From the NCBI GenBank assembly GCA_903918595.1, contig CAIXFB010000129.1:1-17227 (forward strand): a stretch of 17,227 nucleotides of DNA, read 5' to 3'. The position numbers were made by a program, and so were the translations under genes. Position 1 is the first letter of the stretch. Each line of letters starts with the position of its first letter. This stretch comes from an uncultured Actinomycetes bacterium (GTDB taxonomy: Bacteria; Actinomycetota; Actinomycetes; S36-B12). Positions 6,782-14,248 of this stretch are shown here, piece after piece. The notes beneath the pieces are model-generated. The model worked only from the letters and a program-made list of their open reading frames with translations, did not search any database and was not told where the DNA came from.

Positions 6782-6810
6782 TTGCCTCAACGTGTCCGGA
6801 CATCTACGGT
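6782..6810 (+). promoter_or_regulatory. Promoter with embedded palindrome upstream of dsrE2-tusA-soe operon (candidate operator 2)
   Basis: A -35 box TTGCCT (6782-6787) and a -10 box TACGGT (6805-6810, fitting the actinobacterial TANNNT) are separated by exactly 17 bp. The spacer contains the perfect 10-bp palindrome TGTCCGGACA (6793-6802). Transcription would start near 6817, leaving about 40 nt of leader. A palindrome in the spacer is a classic repressor position. Boxes were found by eye, and short palindromes occur by chance. Confidence 0.45.
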
Positions 6811-6859
6811 CAGATCATAGGCACCGTTCCAGAGGTATCGGTCCAGAAATGAGGCGATT

Positions 6860-7354
6860 ATGACCGAGGAAGCCAAAGACCCAAATTCCATGACGATCAT
6901 TGCTTTCAGCGGTGATCTAGATAAGTTGTGGCCAACCATGATCCTGAGTTCCACTGGCGCTGCATCAGGCATGGACGTGACCGTCTTCTTCACTTTCTGG
7001 GGTTTGTTTCCGTTGGTAAGAGACGACGTGAGAATCACTGGCTATGACCCAATGACCAAGATGCTGGCCGGTATGAATGCCCCAGGTATGAAAAAAGCAA
7101 AGTTGTCTAAGTTGAACATGGGCGGCATGGGCAGCTGGATGATGCGCAAAGTGGCTGGCAAGAACAAGCTGATGCCGCCGGAGGAATTGTTCGATATTTG
7201 TCAGGACATGGGCGTCAAGATGTGGCCTTGCCAAATGACAATGGACCTGCTTGGGGTCAAAGCTTCTCAAATGCGCCCGGGTCTTGGCGAGCCAGTCGGT
7301 GCCGCGACTGCACTACAGAAGATGTCTCAGTCACAAATCAATCTGTTTATCTAA
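6860..7354 (+). CDS. DsrE/DsrF/DrsH-like (DsrE2-type) sulfur carrier protein
   Basis: A 164-residue protein of the DsrE2-type family, which carries protein-bound sulfane sulfur in sulfur oxidisers. It has the family landmarks: VTVFFTFWGLFPLV (41-53), a Met/Gly-rich LSKLNMGGMGSWMM (82-95), PEELFDICQDMGVKMWPCQM and a closing NLFI. C124, in WPCQMTMDLLGV, is the conserved sulfur-binding cysteine; C114 is a second cysteine 10 residues earlier. Hydrophobic stretches near 26-35 and 39-53 recall the membrane-associated DsrE2 proteins. The ATG has GAGG 5-6 nt upstream. It heads a plus-strand operon with tusA 47 bp downstream. A rhodanese, TusA and DsrE2 set is the standard cytoplasmic sulfur-relay trio; here the rhodanese is on the divergent transcript. 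Confidence 0.85.
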   Translation: MTEEAKDPNSMTIIAFSGDLDKLWPTMILSSTGAASGMDVTVFFTFWGLFPLVRDDVRITGYDPMTKMLAGMNAPGMKKAKLSKLNMGGMGSWMMRKVAGKNKLMPPEELFDICQDMGVKMWPCQMTMDLLGVKASQMRPGLGEPVGAATALQKMSQSQINLFI

Positions 7355-7401
7355 TACCTACCAACGGACACGACGGTGTCCATTACTTGATCGGGGTACC
7401 A

Positions 7402-7632
7402 ATGGAAGACATCGCAGCCACAGTTGACGCTAAAGGTCAGTCGTGCCCGATGCCCGTGCTGCTCACCTCAAAGGCCGCCAAGGAATTGGCACCTGGACAG
7501 GTCTTTCTTGTGGAGGCTACCGATACCGGTGCACGATCAGATATCCCGGCGTGGGCATCCCAAACGGGTAATGAATTGATCGAGTCATCCGAAGAGGGCG
7601 ACGTACTGCGTTTCTACATCCGGAAGAAGTGA
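7402..7632 (+). CDS. tusA: TusA-family sulfurtransferase
   Basis: A 76-residue sulfur carrier. The family motif CPxP is present as GQSCPMPVLLTSKAAKEL with C15 as the persulfide-carrying residue, followed by GQVFLVEATDTGARSDIPAW (typical beta-alpha-beta core and the D-x-G-A-x-x-D-I-P-A-W segment) and a final VLRFYIRKK strand. TusA passes sulfane sulfur between rhodanese, DsrE-type proteins and oxidising enzymes; in other bacteria it also feeds tRNA thiolation or Mo cofactor steps, but its operon position favours sulfur oxidation. The open frame extends back to 7198 inside the dsrE2-like gene; the ATG at 7402 is chosen because it gives the canonical length and has GGGG 5 nt before it. The stop lies 4 bp before the next start. 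Confidence 0.92.
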   Translation: MEDIAATVDAKGQSCPMPVLLTSKAAKELAPGQVFLVEATDTGARSDIPAWASQTGNELIESSEEGDVLRFYIRKK

Positions 7633-7636
7633 TTCT

Positions 7637-9178
7637 GTGCGCTACGGCTTTGCCATTGATCAACGGACCTGTATTGGTTGCCATGCCTGCACGGTGGCAT
7701 GCAAGACCGAGCACGACATTCCCGTTGGGCAATTTCGCACGTGGGTGAAATATGTAGACAAGGGCGAGTACCCCACCACCACGCGTGAGATGGGCGTGAT
7801 GCGGTGCAACCACTGCACGGATGCGCCATGTGTAACTGGCTGCCCCACGCAGGCGCTGTTCATCAGGCCCGACGGCATTGTCGATTTCGATAACGCCCTG
7901 TGCATCGGCTGCAAGATGTGCATGCAGGCGTGCCCTTACGACGCTATCTACATAGATGACAACACGCACACGGCAGCAAAATGCAATTTCTGTGCCCATC
8001 GAATTGATCAGGGACTCGAGCCCGCTTGTGTTCAAGTCTGTCCCACCGAATCGATCTGGATGGGTGATATCGACGATCCGACCAGCGGTATCAGCAAGTT
8101 CTTGAGTATTGAGCCGATCAACGTCCGCACCCCAGAGCAAGGCACCCGGCCCAACGTGTATTACGTAGGGGCAGACCAGTCGGTTCTTGACCCGTTGGCA
8201 GCACCCGTTGATGGCACCTACCTCTGGGCGGATGCTGATCCACTGCGCCTTGCGACCGCCGCTGAGTTGCCAGGTGATCCACTCACACGGGCTCGTACCA
8301 CCTTGAACACCGCGCATCCGCACGCGTGGGGGTGGCGAGTATGGACCTACCTCTGGACCAAATCCATCAGTGCTGGCGCTTTGCTGGTGGCAGCACTTCT
8401 GATTCTCACCACCGCTGATCGAAGCGATCTGTTCACCGTGGTTGCGCCGTTCATCTCGGTGCTGTTCCTCTTCCTCACCGCTGTGCTCCTGGTATGGGAC
8501 CTGAAGCAGCCAAAGCGATTCATCTTCCTGCTCAATCCATTCATGTTGAATAGGCGATCATGGCTGGCAATCGGAGGAATTTTCCTCGGCTTGCTGGGCG
8601 CGGTCAGTGGGCTCTGGTTCCTTGCCGGTGCAGCAGACGTGCTTGGCCTTGCCAACACGATCGGTGCGATCGACTGGCTCGCTTGGCCGGCAATACCGGC
8701 AGCAGCGATGGGTGCTGGTTACACGGCATTCCTCTTTGGTCAGGCTGAAGGCCGAGACCTCTGGCAGTCGCCGGTGCTCTTCTGGCACCTCCAGGCGCAG
8801 GCTGTCATGGTCGGCTCAGGTGCGCTGCTGATTTTGGCCGCGGTCTTCACCCCTGAATCCTCAAGCATCACCTGGCTGGCGTGGGCGTTAGTGGCGGGCG
8901 TCATTGCGCATCTACTGATCACAGCGGTGGAGTACGGCGGAAAGCATCCGACCCGCAATGCCTCGATCGCAGCCCACGCCATCACACACGGGCGTTACGC
9001 ACGCACGTTCTGGCTCGGTTCGGTAGGACTCTCGCTACTGGGCGCTGCTGTTGCCGTGGGAGCTGCTCTCGGTGGTGGAATCTGGCTTGGCGTGATAGCT
9101 GGCCTGCTGGTCCAACCGGCGCTGTTCCTTCACGAAAAAATCTTCGTGATGGCTGGCCAAGACCCACCGCTTTCCTAA
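7637..9178 (+). CDS. Fused 4x[4Fe-4S] ferredoxin / NrfD-type membrane protein (SoeB-SoeC-like)
   Basis: One 513-residue chain joins two subunits that are usually separate. Residues 1-150 are a DmsB/NrfC-type ferredoxin with four cysteine sets: C12/15/18/22, C57/60/65/69, C89/92/95/99 and C116/119/131/135. Residues about 240-500 are an NrfD/PsrC-type integral membrane domain with about eight hydrophobic helices (near 243-259, 266-287, 309-330, 347-368, 379-402, 411-430, 457-478, 481-499) and the family stretch LVWDLKQPKRFIFLLNPFML. The ferredoxin has no Tat signal, so the clusters face the cytoplasm. Electrons would go from the molybdoenzyme encoded next to the quinone pool. The start is GTG, 4 bp after tusA, so translation is probably coupled. 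The fusion reads through without a frame break. DMSO-, polysulfide- and tetrathionate-reductase membrane modules are related alternatives. Confidence 0.88.
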   Translation: MRYGFAIDQRTCIGCHACTVACKTEHDIPVGQFRTWVKYVDKGEYPTTTREMGVMRCNHCTDAPCVTGCPTQALFIRPDGIVDFDNALCIGCKMCMQACPYDAIYIDDNTHTAAKCNFCAHRIDQGLEPACVQVCPTESIWMGDIDDPTSGISKFLSIEPINVRTPEQGTRPNVYYVGADQSVLDPLAAPVDGTYLWADADPLRLATAAELPGDPLTRARTTLNTAHPHAWGWRVWTYLWTKSISAGALLVAALLILTTADRSDLFTVVAPFISVLFLFLTAVLLVWDLKQPKRFIFLLNPFMLNRRSWLAIGGIFLGLLGAVSGLWFLAGAADVLGLANTIGAIDWLAWPAIPAAAMGAGYTAFLFGQAEGRDLWQSPVLFWHLQAQAVMVGSGALLILAAVFTPESSSITWLAWALVAGVIAHLLITAVEYGGKHPTRNASIAAHAITHGRYARTFWLGSVGLSLLGAAVAVGAALGGGIWLGVIAGLLVQPALFLHEKIFVMAGQDPPLS

Positions 9179-9217
9179 TCCATCACGACGTCAAAAGACC
9201 ACGAAGGGGCAGTTCAG

Positions 9218-12112
9218 ATGAAGCCACGTGACCCAGAAAGCACCGTCGGGCGGGGACCGTCTGCGTCACCGGTGAACAGCGATGCTCCCGAGTTCCACGG
9301 ACTCCGAATCCGTGAGACCGTCTCGAACTACCCACCAGTTGATACCTGGGACGACGTCGTTATGTACGACGCGAAAGCACATCCACGCAAGGTTGAGAAG
9401 CACTACATGCTGGTGCCCACCACATGCTTCAACTGTGAATCTGCCTGCGGCCTGCTGGCGTTCGTGGATAAGGAGACCAAAGAGGTCGTCAAAATCGAGG
9501 GCAACCCGGCTCACCCAGGTTCACGCGGCCGAAACTGCGCAAAGGGTCCAGCCACGATCAATCAAACTTCGGATCCTGAGCGCATCCTCTATCCCATGAA
9601 GCGAGTCGGCCCACGTGGCAGTGCCCAGTTTGAGCGGGTCTCATGGGATGACGCAATGGATGACATCGCCGGTCGGATTCGCAAGGCAATCGTCGAAGAC
9701 CGTAAAAACGAGATCATGTATCACGTTGGGCGACACGGCGAAGATGGATTCATCGAGCGCGTGCTGCTTGCCTGGGGTGTCGATGGAAACAACACGCACA
9801 CCAATATCTGTTCAGCGGGCGCGCGATTTGGCTATTCCTTGTGGGGCGGTTACGACAGGCCTTCGCCCGATCACGCGAATGCCAAGGTGATTCTGCTGCT
9901 CTCAAGTCACCTTGAATCGGGCCACTACTTCAACCCGCACGCACAGCGCATCATGGATGCAAAGGTGCGCGGCGGAGCAAAGCTGGTGGTCGTTGATCCG
10001 CGGCTTTCCAATACTGCATCGCATGCAGATGTCTGGGTCTCACCGTGGCCCGGAACCGAGGCAGCAATGCTGCTAGCCATTGCGGCCTACATCTTGCGTA
10101 CCGATCAGGTGGCCTGGGATTACATCCAACGGTGGGTCAACTGGCGCACCTACATGGAAAACATGCACCCCGATCAAGACGCTACAGATTTTTCCACCTT
10201 CAAAGCCGCACTGACCGAGGATTACCAGAAGTACACCTTTGAGTATGCAGCTGAGGAGTGCCGGATCCCGGTGGCGCAACTGGAGAAGGTCGCCAAAATC
10301 GTCGCTGGCTGCAACGGAAAACTCGCCGCGCATACCTGGCGGGCGGCCAGCGCCGGAAACTTGGGCGGTTGGGCGGTTGCTCGCGCTCTGTTCTTCCTGA
10401 CCGTGTTGACCGGCAGCATCGGTCAAAAAGGTGGCACCAGCCCCAACGGTTGGAACAAGTTCATTCCGCATGGCCCGGATATGCCCGGTGGCCACGACTC
10501 GTGGAACGAACTGCTCTGGCCACGCGAATTCCCGATGTCGACTAACGAGCTCTCCATCTTGCTTCCGCACTTCTTGCTCGAAGGTCGGGGCAAGATCGAC
10601 ACGTACTTCAGTCGGGTCTACAACCCGGTGTGGACAAACCCCGATGGCTTCAGTTGGATTGAGGCGCTCTCTGATGAGAACTTGGTGGGATGTCATGTGG
10701 CAATGACCCCCACCTGGAATGAGACGTCTGTCTGGGCCGATTATGTGCTGCCATTTGGGCACAGCACTGAACGCCACGACACCCAGTCCTACGAGCAATA
10801 CGCAGGTAAATGGCTGGGCTTCCGTCAGCCGGTGCGCCGCGTCGCCTTGGAAAAAATGGGCGAGAAGATTGGTGATACCCGCGATTCAAACCCAGGAGAG
10901 GTCTGGGAAGAGACCGAGTTCTGGTTTGAACTTTCCTGGCGCATCGATCCAGATGGTTCGCTAGGCATCCGCAAGTACTTCGAGGCACCAGGGCGCCCAG
11001 GGGAGAAGGTAACCGTCGACGATTACTACGGCTACATCTTTGATAACAACGTGCCCGGACTCCCGGAAAAGGCCGAGAAGTTGGGTCTTTCACCGCTTGA
11101 ATACATGCGCAAGTACGGCGCTGTTGAAATCGCCACTGACATTTACCGTCAGGATGAACGGGCACTGACACCGGCAGAGCGTGATGGTGCCGTTGCTGAT
11201 GAGAACGGGGTACTGCGCAAACCCATCACTCCCGAAACCCAAAAGCCGCTGGTCGGCGAAGCTGGCGCAGTCGGTGTGGTTCTTGATGACGGTTCAGAGG
11301 TGGCAGGTTGGCTCACGCCATCGCGCAAACTGGAGTTGTATTCCCCATCAATGGCTGAATTCGGTTGGCCAGAGCACGCAGCACCTGTGTACATCCAGTC
11401 GCATGTGAACCATCGCGAGATTGATCCGGCCAAGGGCGAAATGGTGTTGGTACCCACGTTCCGATTGCCCACCTTGATTCACACACGATCGGGTAACGCC
11501 AAGTACCTCAATGAGATCAGTAACAAGCACCCGGTCTGGGTGAACAGCGTCGATGCCAAGCGTCTGGGAATGGTCACCGGCGACATGGTGCGTATCAACA
11601 CTGAGATCGGCTATTTCGTGGCCCGCATTTGGTCAACGGAGGCAATCCGGCCGGGTGTCATCGCGATGTCTCACCACATGGGTCGCTGGCGCACCACCGA
11701 TGAGGCTGGTAGCCGTTGGGTCACCGGGAAGGTCGACGTCGGCAAAATGGAAGATGGCCGTTGGCGTCTGCGCTACAAAGAAGGCATTCGCCCCTTTGTC
11801 AGTAAGGATTCTGATTCCATGCGAATCAACTGGGAAGACCCAGGCGTGCACCAGAACCTCGCGTTTGCCGTTCATCCTGACACCTGGTCTGGCATGCACT
11901 GCTGGCATCAGAAGATCGTGATTGAAAAGGCACATGAGGAAGACAAGTACGGCGACGTTGTTGTAGACACCGCGAAATCTCGCGAGGTCTACCGCGAATG
12001 GATGGCGAAGACGAGGCCAGGTCCCACAGCTTCAGGTTTGCGCCGGCCGGAATTCATGATGCGCCCGGTGATGCCACAGGTGAAGGCCTACTACGTCGAC
12101 GAAAATTCGTAG
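9218..12112 (+). CDS. Molybdopterin oxidoreductase catalytic subunit, probable cytoplasmic sulfite dehydrogenase (SoeA-like)
   Basis: A 964-residue bis-MGD enzyme of the DMSO reductase family. An N-terminal [4Fe-4S] site is formed by C70, C73, C77 (TTCFNCESACGLL) and C107 (GRNCAKG). The Mo ligand appears to be C198 in NTHTNICSAGARFGY. The cofactor-binding stretch GGAKLVVVDPRLSNTASHAD follows, then a long central region, and the C-terminal molybdopterin dinucleotide-binding domain (about 745-835: PTFRLPTLIHTRSGN, GDMVRINTEIGYFV). There is no twin-arginine signal, so it stays in the cytoplasm, as SoeA does and unlike most periplasmic relatives. Sulfite oxidation to sulfate is proposed from cytoplasmic location, partner genes and neighbours that generate sulfite. 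Polysulfide, thiosulfate or tetrathionate reductase activity is the main alternative. The RBS is GAAGGGG about 9 nt before ATG. It ends 5 bp from the convergent LacI gene. Confidence 0.85.
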   Translation: MKPRDPESTVGRGPSASPVNSDAPEFHGLRIRETVSNYPPVDTWDDVVMYDAKAHPRKVEKHYMLVPTTCFNCESACGLLAFVDKETKEVVKIEGNPAHPGSRGRNCAKGPATINQTSDPERILYPMKRVGPRGSAQFERVSWDDAMDDIAGRIRKAIVEDRKNEIMYHVGRHGEDGFIERVLLAWGVDGNNTHTNICSAGARFGYSLWGGYDRPSPDHANAKVILLLSSHLESGHYFNPHAQRIMDAKVRGGAKLVVVDPRLSNTASHADVWVSPWPGTEAAMLLAIAAYILRTDQVAWDYIQRWVNWRTYMENMHPDQDATDFSTFKAALTEDYQKYTFEYAAEECRIPVAQLEKVAKIVAGCNGKLAAHTWRAASAGNLGGWAVARALFFLTVLTGSIGQKGGTSPNGWNKFIPHGPDMPGGHDSWNELLWPREFPMSTNELSILLPHFLLEGRGKIDTYFSRVYNPVWTNPDGFSWIEALSDENLVGCHVAMTPTWNETSVWADYVLPFGHSTERHDTQSYEQYAGKWLGFRQPVRRVALEKMGEKIGDTRDSNPGEVWEETEFWFELSWRIDPDGSLGIRKYFEAPGRPGEKVTVDDYYGYIFDNNVPGLPEKAEKLGLSPLEYMRKYGAVEIATDIYRQDERALTPAERDGAVADENGVLRKPITPETQKPLVGEAGAVGVVLDDGSEVAGWLTPSRKLELYSPSMAEFGWPEHAAPVYIQSHVNHREIDPAKGEMVLVPTFRLPTLIHTRSGNAKYLNEISNKHPVWVNSVDAKRLGMVTGDMVRINTEIGYFVARIWSTEAIRPGVIAMSHHMGRWRTTDEAGSRWVTGKVDVGKMEDGRWRLRYKEGIRPFVSKDSDSMRINWEDPGVHQNLAFAVHPDTWSGMHCWHQKIVIEKAHEEDKYGDVVVDTAKSREVYREWMAKTRPGPTASGLRRPEFMMRPVMPQVKAYYVDENS

Positions 12113-12117
12113 AGCGG

Positions 12118-13128
12118 TTACTGCACGGCCACTGCGGTGGTCCCGCGCTCGATGAGCTCGGGATTCATCGCAGTGTGCGCACTTGGCTCATCCGGGTTTT
12201 CTAAGCGTGCAAAAAGTGCTCGCGCGCCGAGTTGTCCCATTTCGGTCAGCGGTTGGGCGATCGTGGTGAGGTTCAAGCTGCGCAGTGCGCCTAAGGCCAT
12301 TCCGTCATATCCGATAATCGACACGTCATCTGGCACCGAAAGGCCGGACTCTTCTATCGCGGCAATCGCCCCGACAGCCGCAATGTCGTTGGCCACAAAG
12401 AGTGCGGTGGGCGCAGGATCGGCCGCAAGAGCGGTGCGAGCGGCGTTGTACCCACCCAGATCGGTGAAGGCTCCGGGTACCACACACATGTGCGCGTCGA
12501 GTTTTGCGTGACTCATCGCAATGCGGTAGCCGCGTTCGCGATCCGCGGACACCGTGTTTTCGCCGCCAGATATGTGGGCAATACGGGTATGCCCGAGTCG
12601 AACCAAGTGCTCCACAGCCAATTGGGCGCCACGGATATCGTCATTACTGACTGTGGCGATGTTGGAATCGCTCACATCCTGACGAGTGATGATTGCAACG
12701 GGAACCTCACGGGCAAATTCTCGAACTGTGGCATCGCTCATGCGATGGGAAATCAGAATCAAACCCTCCACTTGGAATTCGAGGAGTTTGTCGATCTCTG
12801 CTTGTTCGGTGGCAGGATCAGAGTTGCCGGTTACCAACATCACGCTGTACCCATGTGAGCGCACTTCGGTTTGAACCCCATCGAGGATCTGGGCGAAGAT
12901 CGGATTATGTAAGTCCAATACGAGCACCCCGATAGTGCGGCTGCGTCGATCAGCGAGGCTGCGCGCAGCAGCATTTGTTCGGTATCCCAACTCCGAGGCT
13001 GCCGCAAGGATCGCGGCACGGCTCGCCGGACTTACTTTGGGCGATTGCCGCAAAGCGAGTGATACCAGCGATTTAGAGACGCCTGCCCGCGCAGCAACGT
13101 CGTGAATTGTCGGTTTACTCGCAGACAT
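12118..13128 (-). CDS. LacI-family transcriptional regulator of the inositol locus
   Basis: A full-length 336-residue LacI-type repressor. The N-terminal HTH is TIHDVAARAGVSKSLVSLAL (residues 7-26), followed by the hinge (AARSLADRRSRTIGVLVLDL) and a periplasmic-binding-protein-like effector domain with FVANDIAAVGA and DVSIIGYDGMALG. The effector cannot be read from sequence; inositol or a derivative is inferred from context. It lies 12 bp downstream of the IolG-like gene on the same strand and the pair is divergent from iolE. A palindrome with the central CG expected of LacI-type operators lies just upstream of iolE (14219-14232). In Corynebacterium the iol repressor is of the GntR family, so a LacI-type regulator here is a different solution. 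Confidence 0.88.
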   Translation of the reverse strand: MSASKPTIHDVAARAGVSKSLVSLALRQSPKVSPASRAAILAAASELGYRTNAAARSLADRRSRTIGVLVLDLHNPIFAQILDGVQTEVRSHGYSVMLVTGNSDPATEQAEIDKLLEFQVEGLILISHRMSDATVREFAREVPVAIITRQDVSDSNIATVSNDDIRGAQLAVEHLVRLGHTRIAHISGGENTVSADRERGYRIAMSHAKLDAHMCVVPGAFTDLGGYNAARTALAADPAPTALFVANDIAAVGAIAAIEESGLSVPDDVSIIGYDGMALGALRSLNLTTIAQPLTEMGQLGARALFARLENPDEPSAHTAMNPELIERGTTAVAVQ

Positions 13129-13140
13129 GAATCGTTCTAC

Positions 13141-14145
13141 TTAGTTCTCTTCAGTTGACACGTCGGATACGAGAACCGGTTGCCCGGTCTTGACTGAGAT
13201 CTCACATGCAATCGCCACCCGCAAACTTTCCAACGCCGAATCCGGTGGGCAAGGGTTCTCGATCTCGCCGGCCGCGAGGCTCACAAAGGCCTGGGTCTCC
13301 TCGCGAAAAGCCGCACGGAAGCGGTCAACAAACCCCGAATAAGGGTTGATGGCAATATCTAGTTGACCATCGGTGATGTGTAGAGGGGTTCGGGAGTTGA
13401 GCCCGGCACTCAAAGAGTCGGCTGAGCCGAAAAGCTCAACGCGCACATCGTGCCCCACCGCGTCGTGTCGGGTACCTGTGATGGCCGCTTGGATTCCACT
13501 GGTTGTGGTGGCGTGGATGAGTGCGGAATCTGCATCGTCAAACTCGGCGTACTGCTGATGTTCGCGGACGGTACTTGTGGCAAAGACTCGAGTGATTTCC
13601 TCACCGGTAATCCAGCGCAGCTGATCAAAATCGTGCACATGCATATCTCGGAAAATCCCCCCGCTGCCGGCGATGAACTCTCGGGTGGAGGGAGTGTGAT
13701 CGTGGGCGATGAGAGTCAAGTTATAGATGGATCCGATGGAACCTGTCTGAACTGCCTGTTGGAGTTTCTGCAGACCTGCATCGAATCTGCGTTGAAAGCC
13801 GATCTGCAACGCGCTTCCGGTGTGCTGTGCCAGCTCGATCATGGCAGCGGTTTCTCGAAGGGTTAACGCGATGGGTTTCTCACACAAGATCGGTTTGGCG
13901 AGGGGGAGCAGGTGCTCCAGGTGCTGCACATGGGTGTCGGTGCCGGTGGTGATCACGAAGGCATCGGCGGCCTCGAGTTCTGGGTCGCCCCACGGGACCG
14001 CTGTGGCACTGAACCTGTCGGCAAGGTCTTGGGCTTTTACCTCGGTGCGGTTTGTGATCAGTACCTCGCTGACCCGTGGATCGGCGGTGAGGTCCTCAAC
14101 TCGGATGGCTCCCATGCGTCCGGCTCCGATGACTGCGACTCTCAT
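13141..14145 (-). CDS. iolG: Gfo/Idh/MocA oxidoreductase, probable inositol 2-dehydrogenase (IolG-like)
   Basis: A 334-residue NAD(P)-dependent dehydrogenase. The Rossmann motif VIGAGRMGAIR is at residues 5-15, the hallmark CEKP with K90 follows, and GGIFRDMHVHDFDQLRWITG (D167, H171) supplies the other catalytic residues by comparison with Bacillus inositol dehydrogenase (K-D-H triad). The expected reaction is myo-inositol to scyllo-inosose (2-inosose), the substrate of IolE, which is encoded divergently. Members of this family also oxidise other inositol stereoisomers or sugars, so the exact substrate is open. The RBS is AGGAG 8 nt upstream of ATG. It is transcribed together with the LacI regulator (12 bp gap). 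Confidence 0.83.
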   Translation of the reverse strand: MRVAVIGAGRMGAIRVEDLTADPRVSEVLITNRTEVKAQDLADRFSATAVPWGDPELEAADAFVITTGTDTHVQHLEHLLPLAKPILCEKPIALTLRETAAMIELAQHTGSALQIGFQRRFDAGLQKLQQAVQTGSIGSIYNLTLIAHDHTPSTREFIAGSGGIFRDMHVHDFDQLRWITGEEITRVFATSTVREHQQYAEFDDADSALIHATTTSGIQAAITGTRHDAVGHDVRVELFGSADSLSAGLNSRTPLHITDGQLDIAINPYSGFVDRFRAAFREETQAFVSLAAGEIENPCPPDSALESLRVAIACEISVKTGQPVLVSDVSTEEN

Positions 14146-14218
14146 CTGGGTGCTCCTGCTTCCGTCTTGGTGATCCCTTGCGGTGAGTGGGTTCAGTGTG
14201 GCACGATTCCACTACCAA

Positions 14219-14232
14219 TTGGAGCGTTCCAA
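14219..14232. promoter_or_regulatory. Candidate LacI-type operator upstream of iolE
   Basis: The 14-bp sequence TTGGAGCGTTCCAA is symmetric at 12 of 14 positions around a central CG, the form bound by many LacI/GalR-family repressors. It lies 17 bp before the iolE ATG, in the 103-bp divergent region between iolE and the IolG-like gene that is co-transcribed with a LacI regulator. Binding here would block transcription or elongation into the iol operon. No clear -35/-10 pair was identified by eye. Confidence 0.6.
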
Positions 14233-14248
14233 CAGATCAGGGGTCAGC

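Noticed and set aside
7517..8323. 268-codon minus-strand open frame opposite tusA and the ferredoxin domain
   Set aside because: The opposite strand holds four canonical [4Fe-4S] cysteine sets; the minus frame is a shadow.
10073..10798. 241-codon minus-strand open frame inside the molybdoenzyme gene
   Set aside because: It lies within a fully conserved molybdopterin oxidoreductase and shows no motif of its own.
12113..12117. Terminator between the molybdoenzyme gene and the convergent LacI gene
   Set aside because: Only 5 bp separate the stops and I could see no stem followed by a T-run at the junction.
12490..12858. Plus-strand open frame opposite the LacI regulator gene
   Set aside because: Shadow of a complete LacI-family gene; composition is not protein-like.
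14201..14215. Second operator-like repeat GTGG...CCAC upstream of iolE
   Set aside because: Only about 10 of 15 positions are symmetric and the centre does not fit a LacI-type site.
14183..14248. GTG-initiated N-terminal extension of IolE
   Set aside because: It would cover the candidate operator and add non-family residues; ATG 14249 has a good RBS and the expected family N-terminus.
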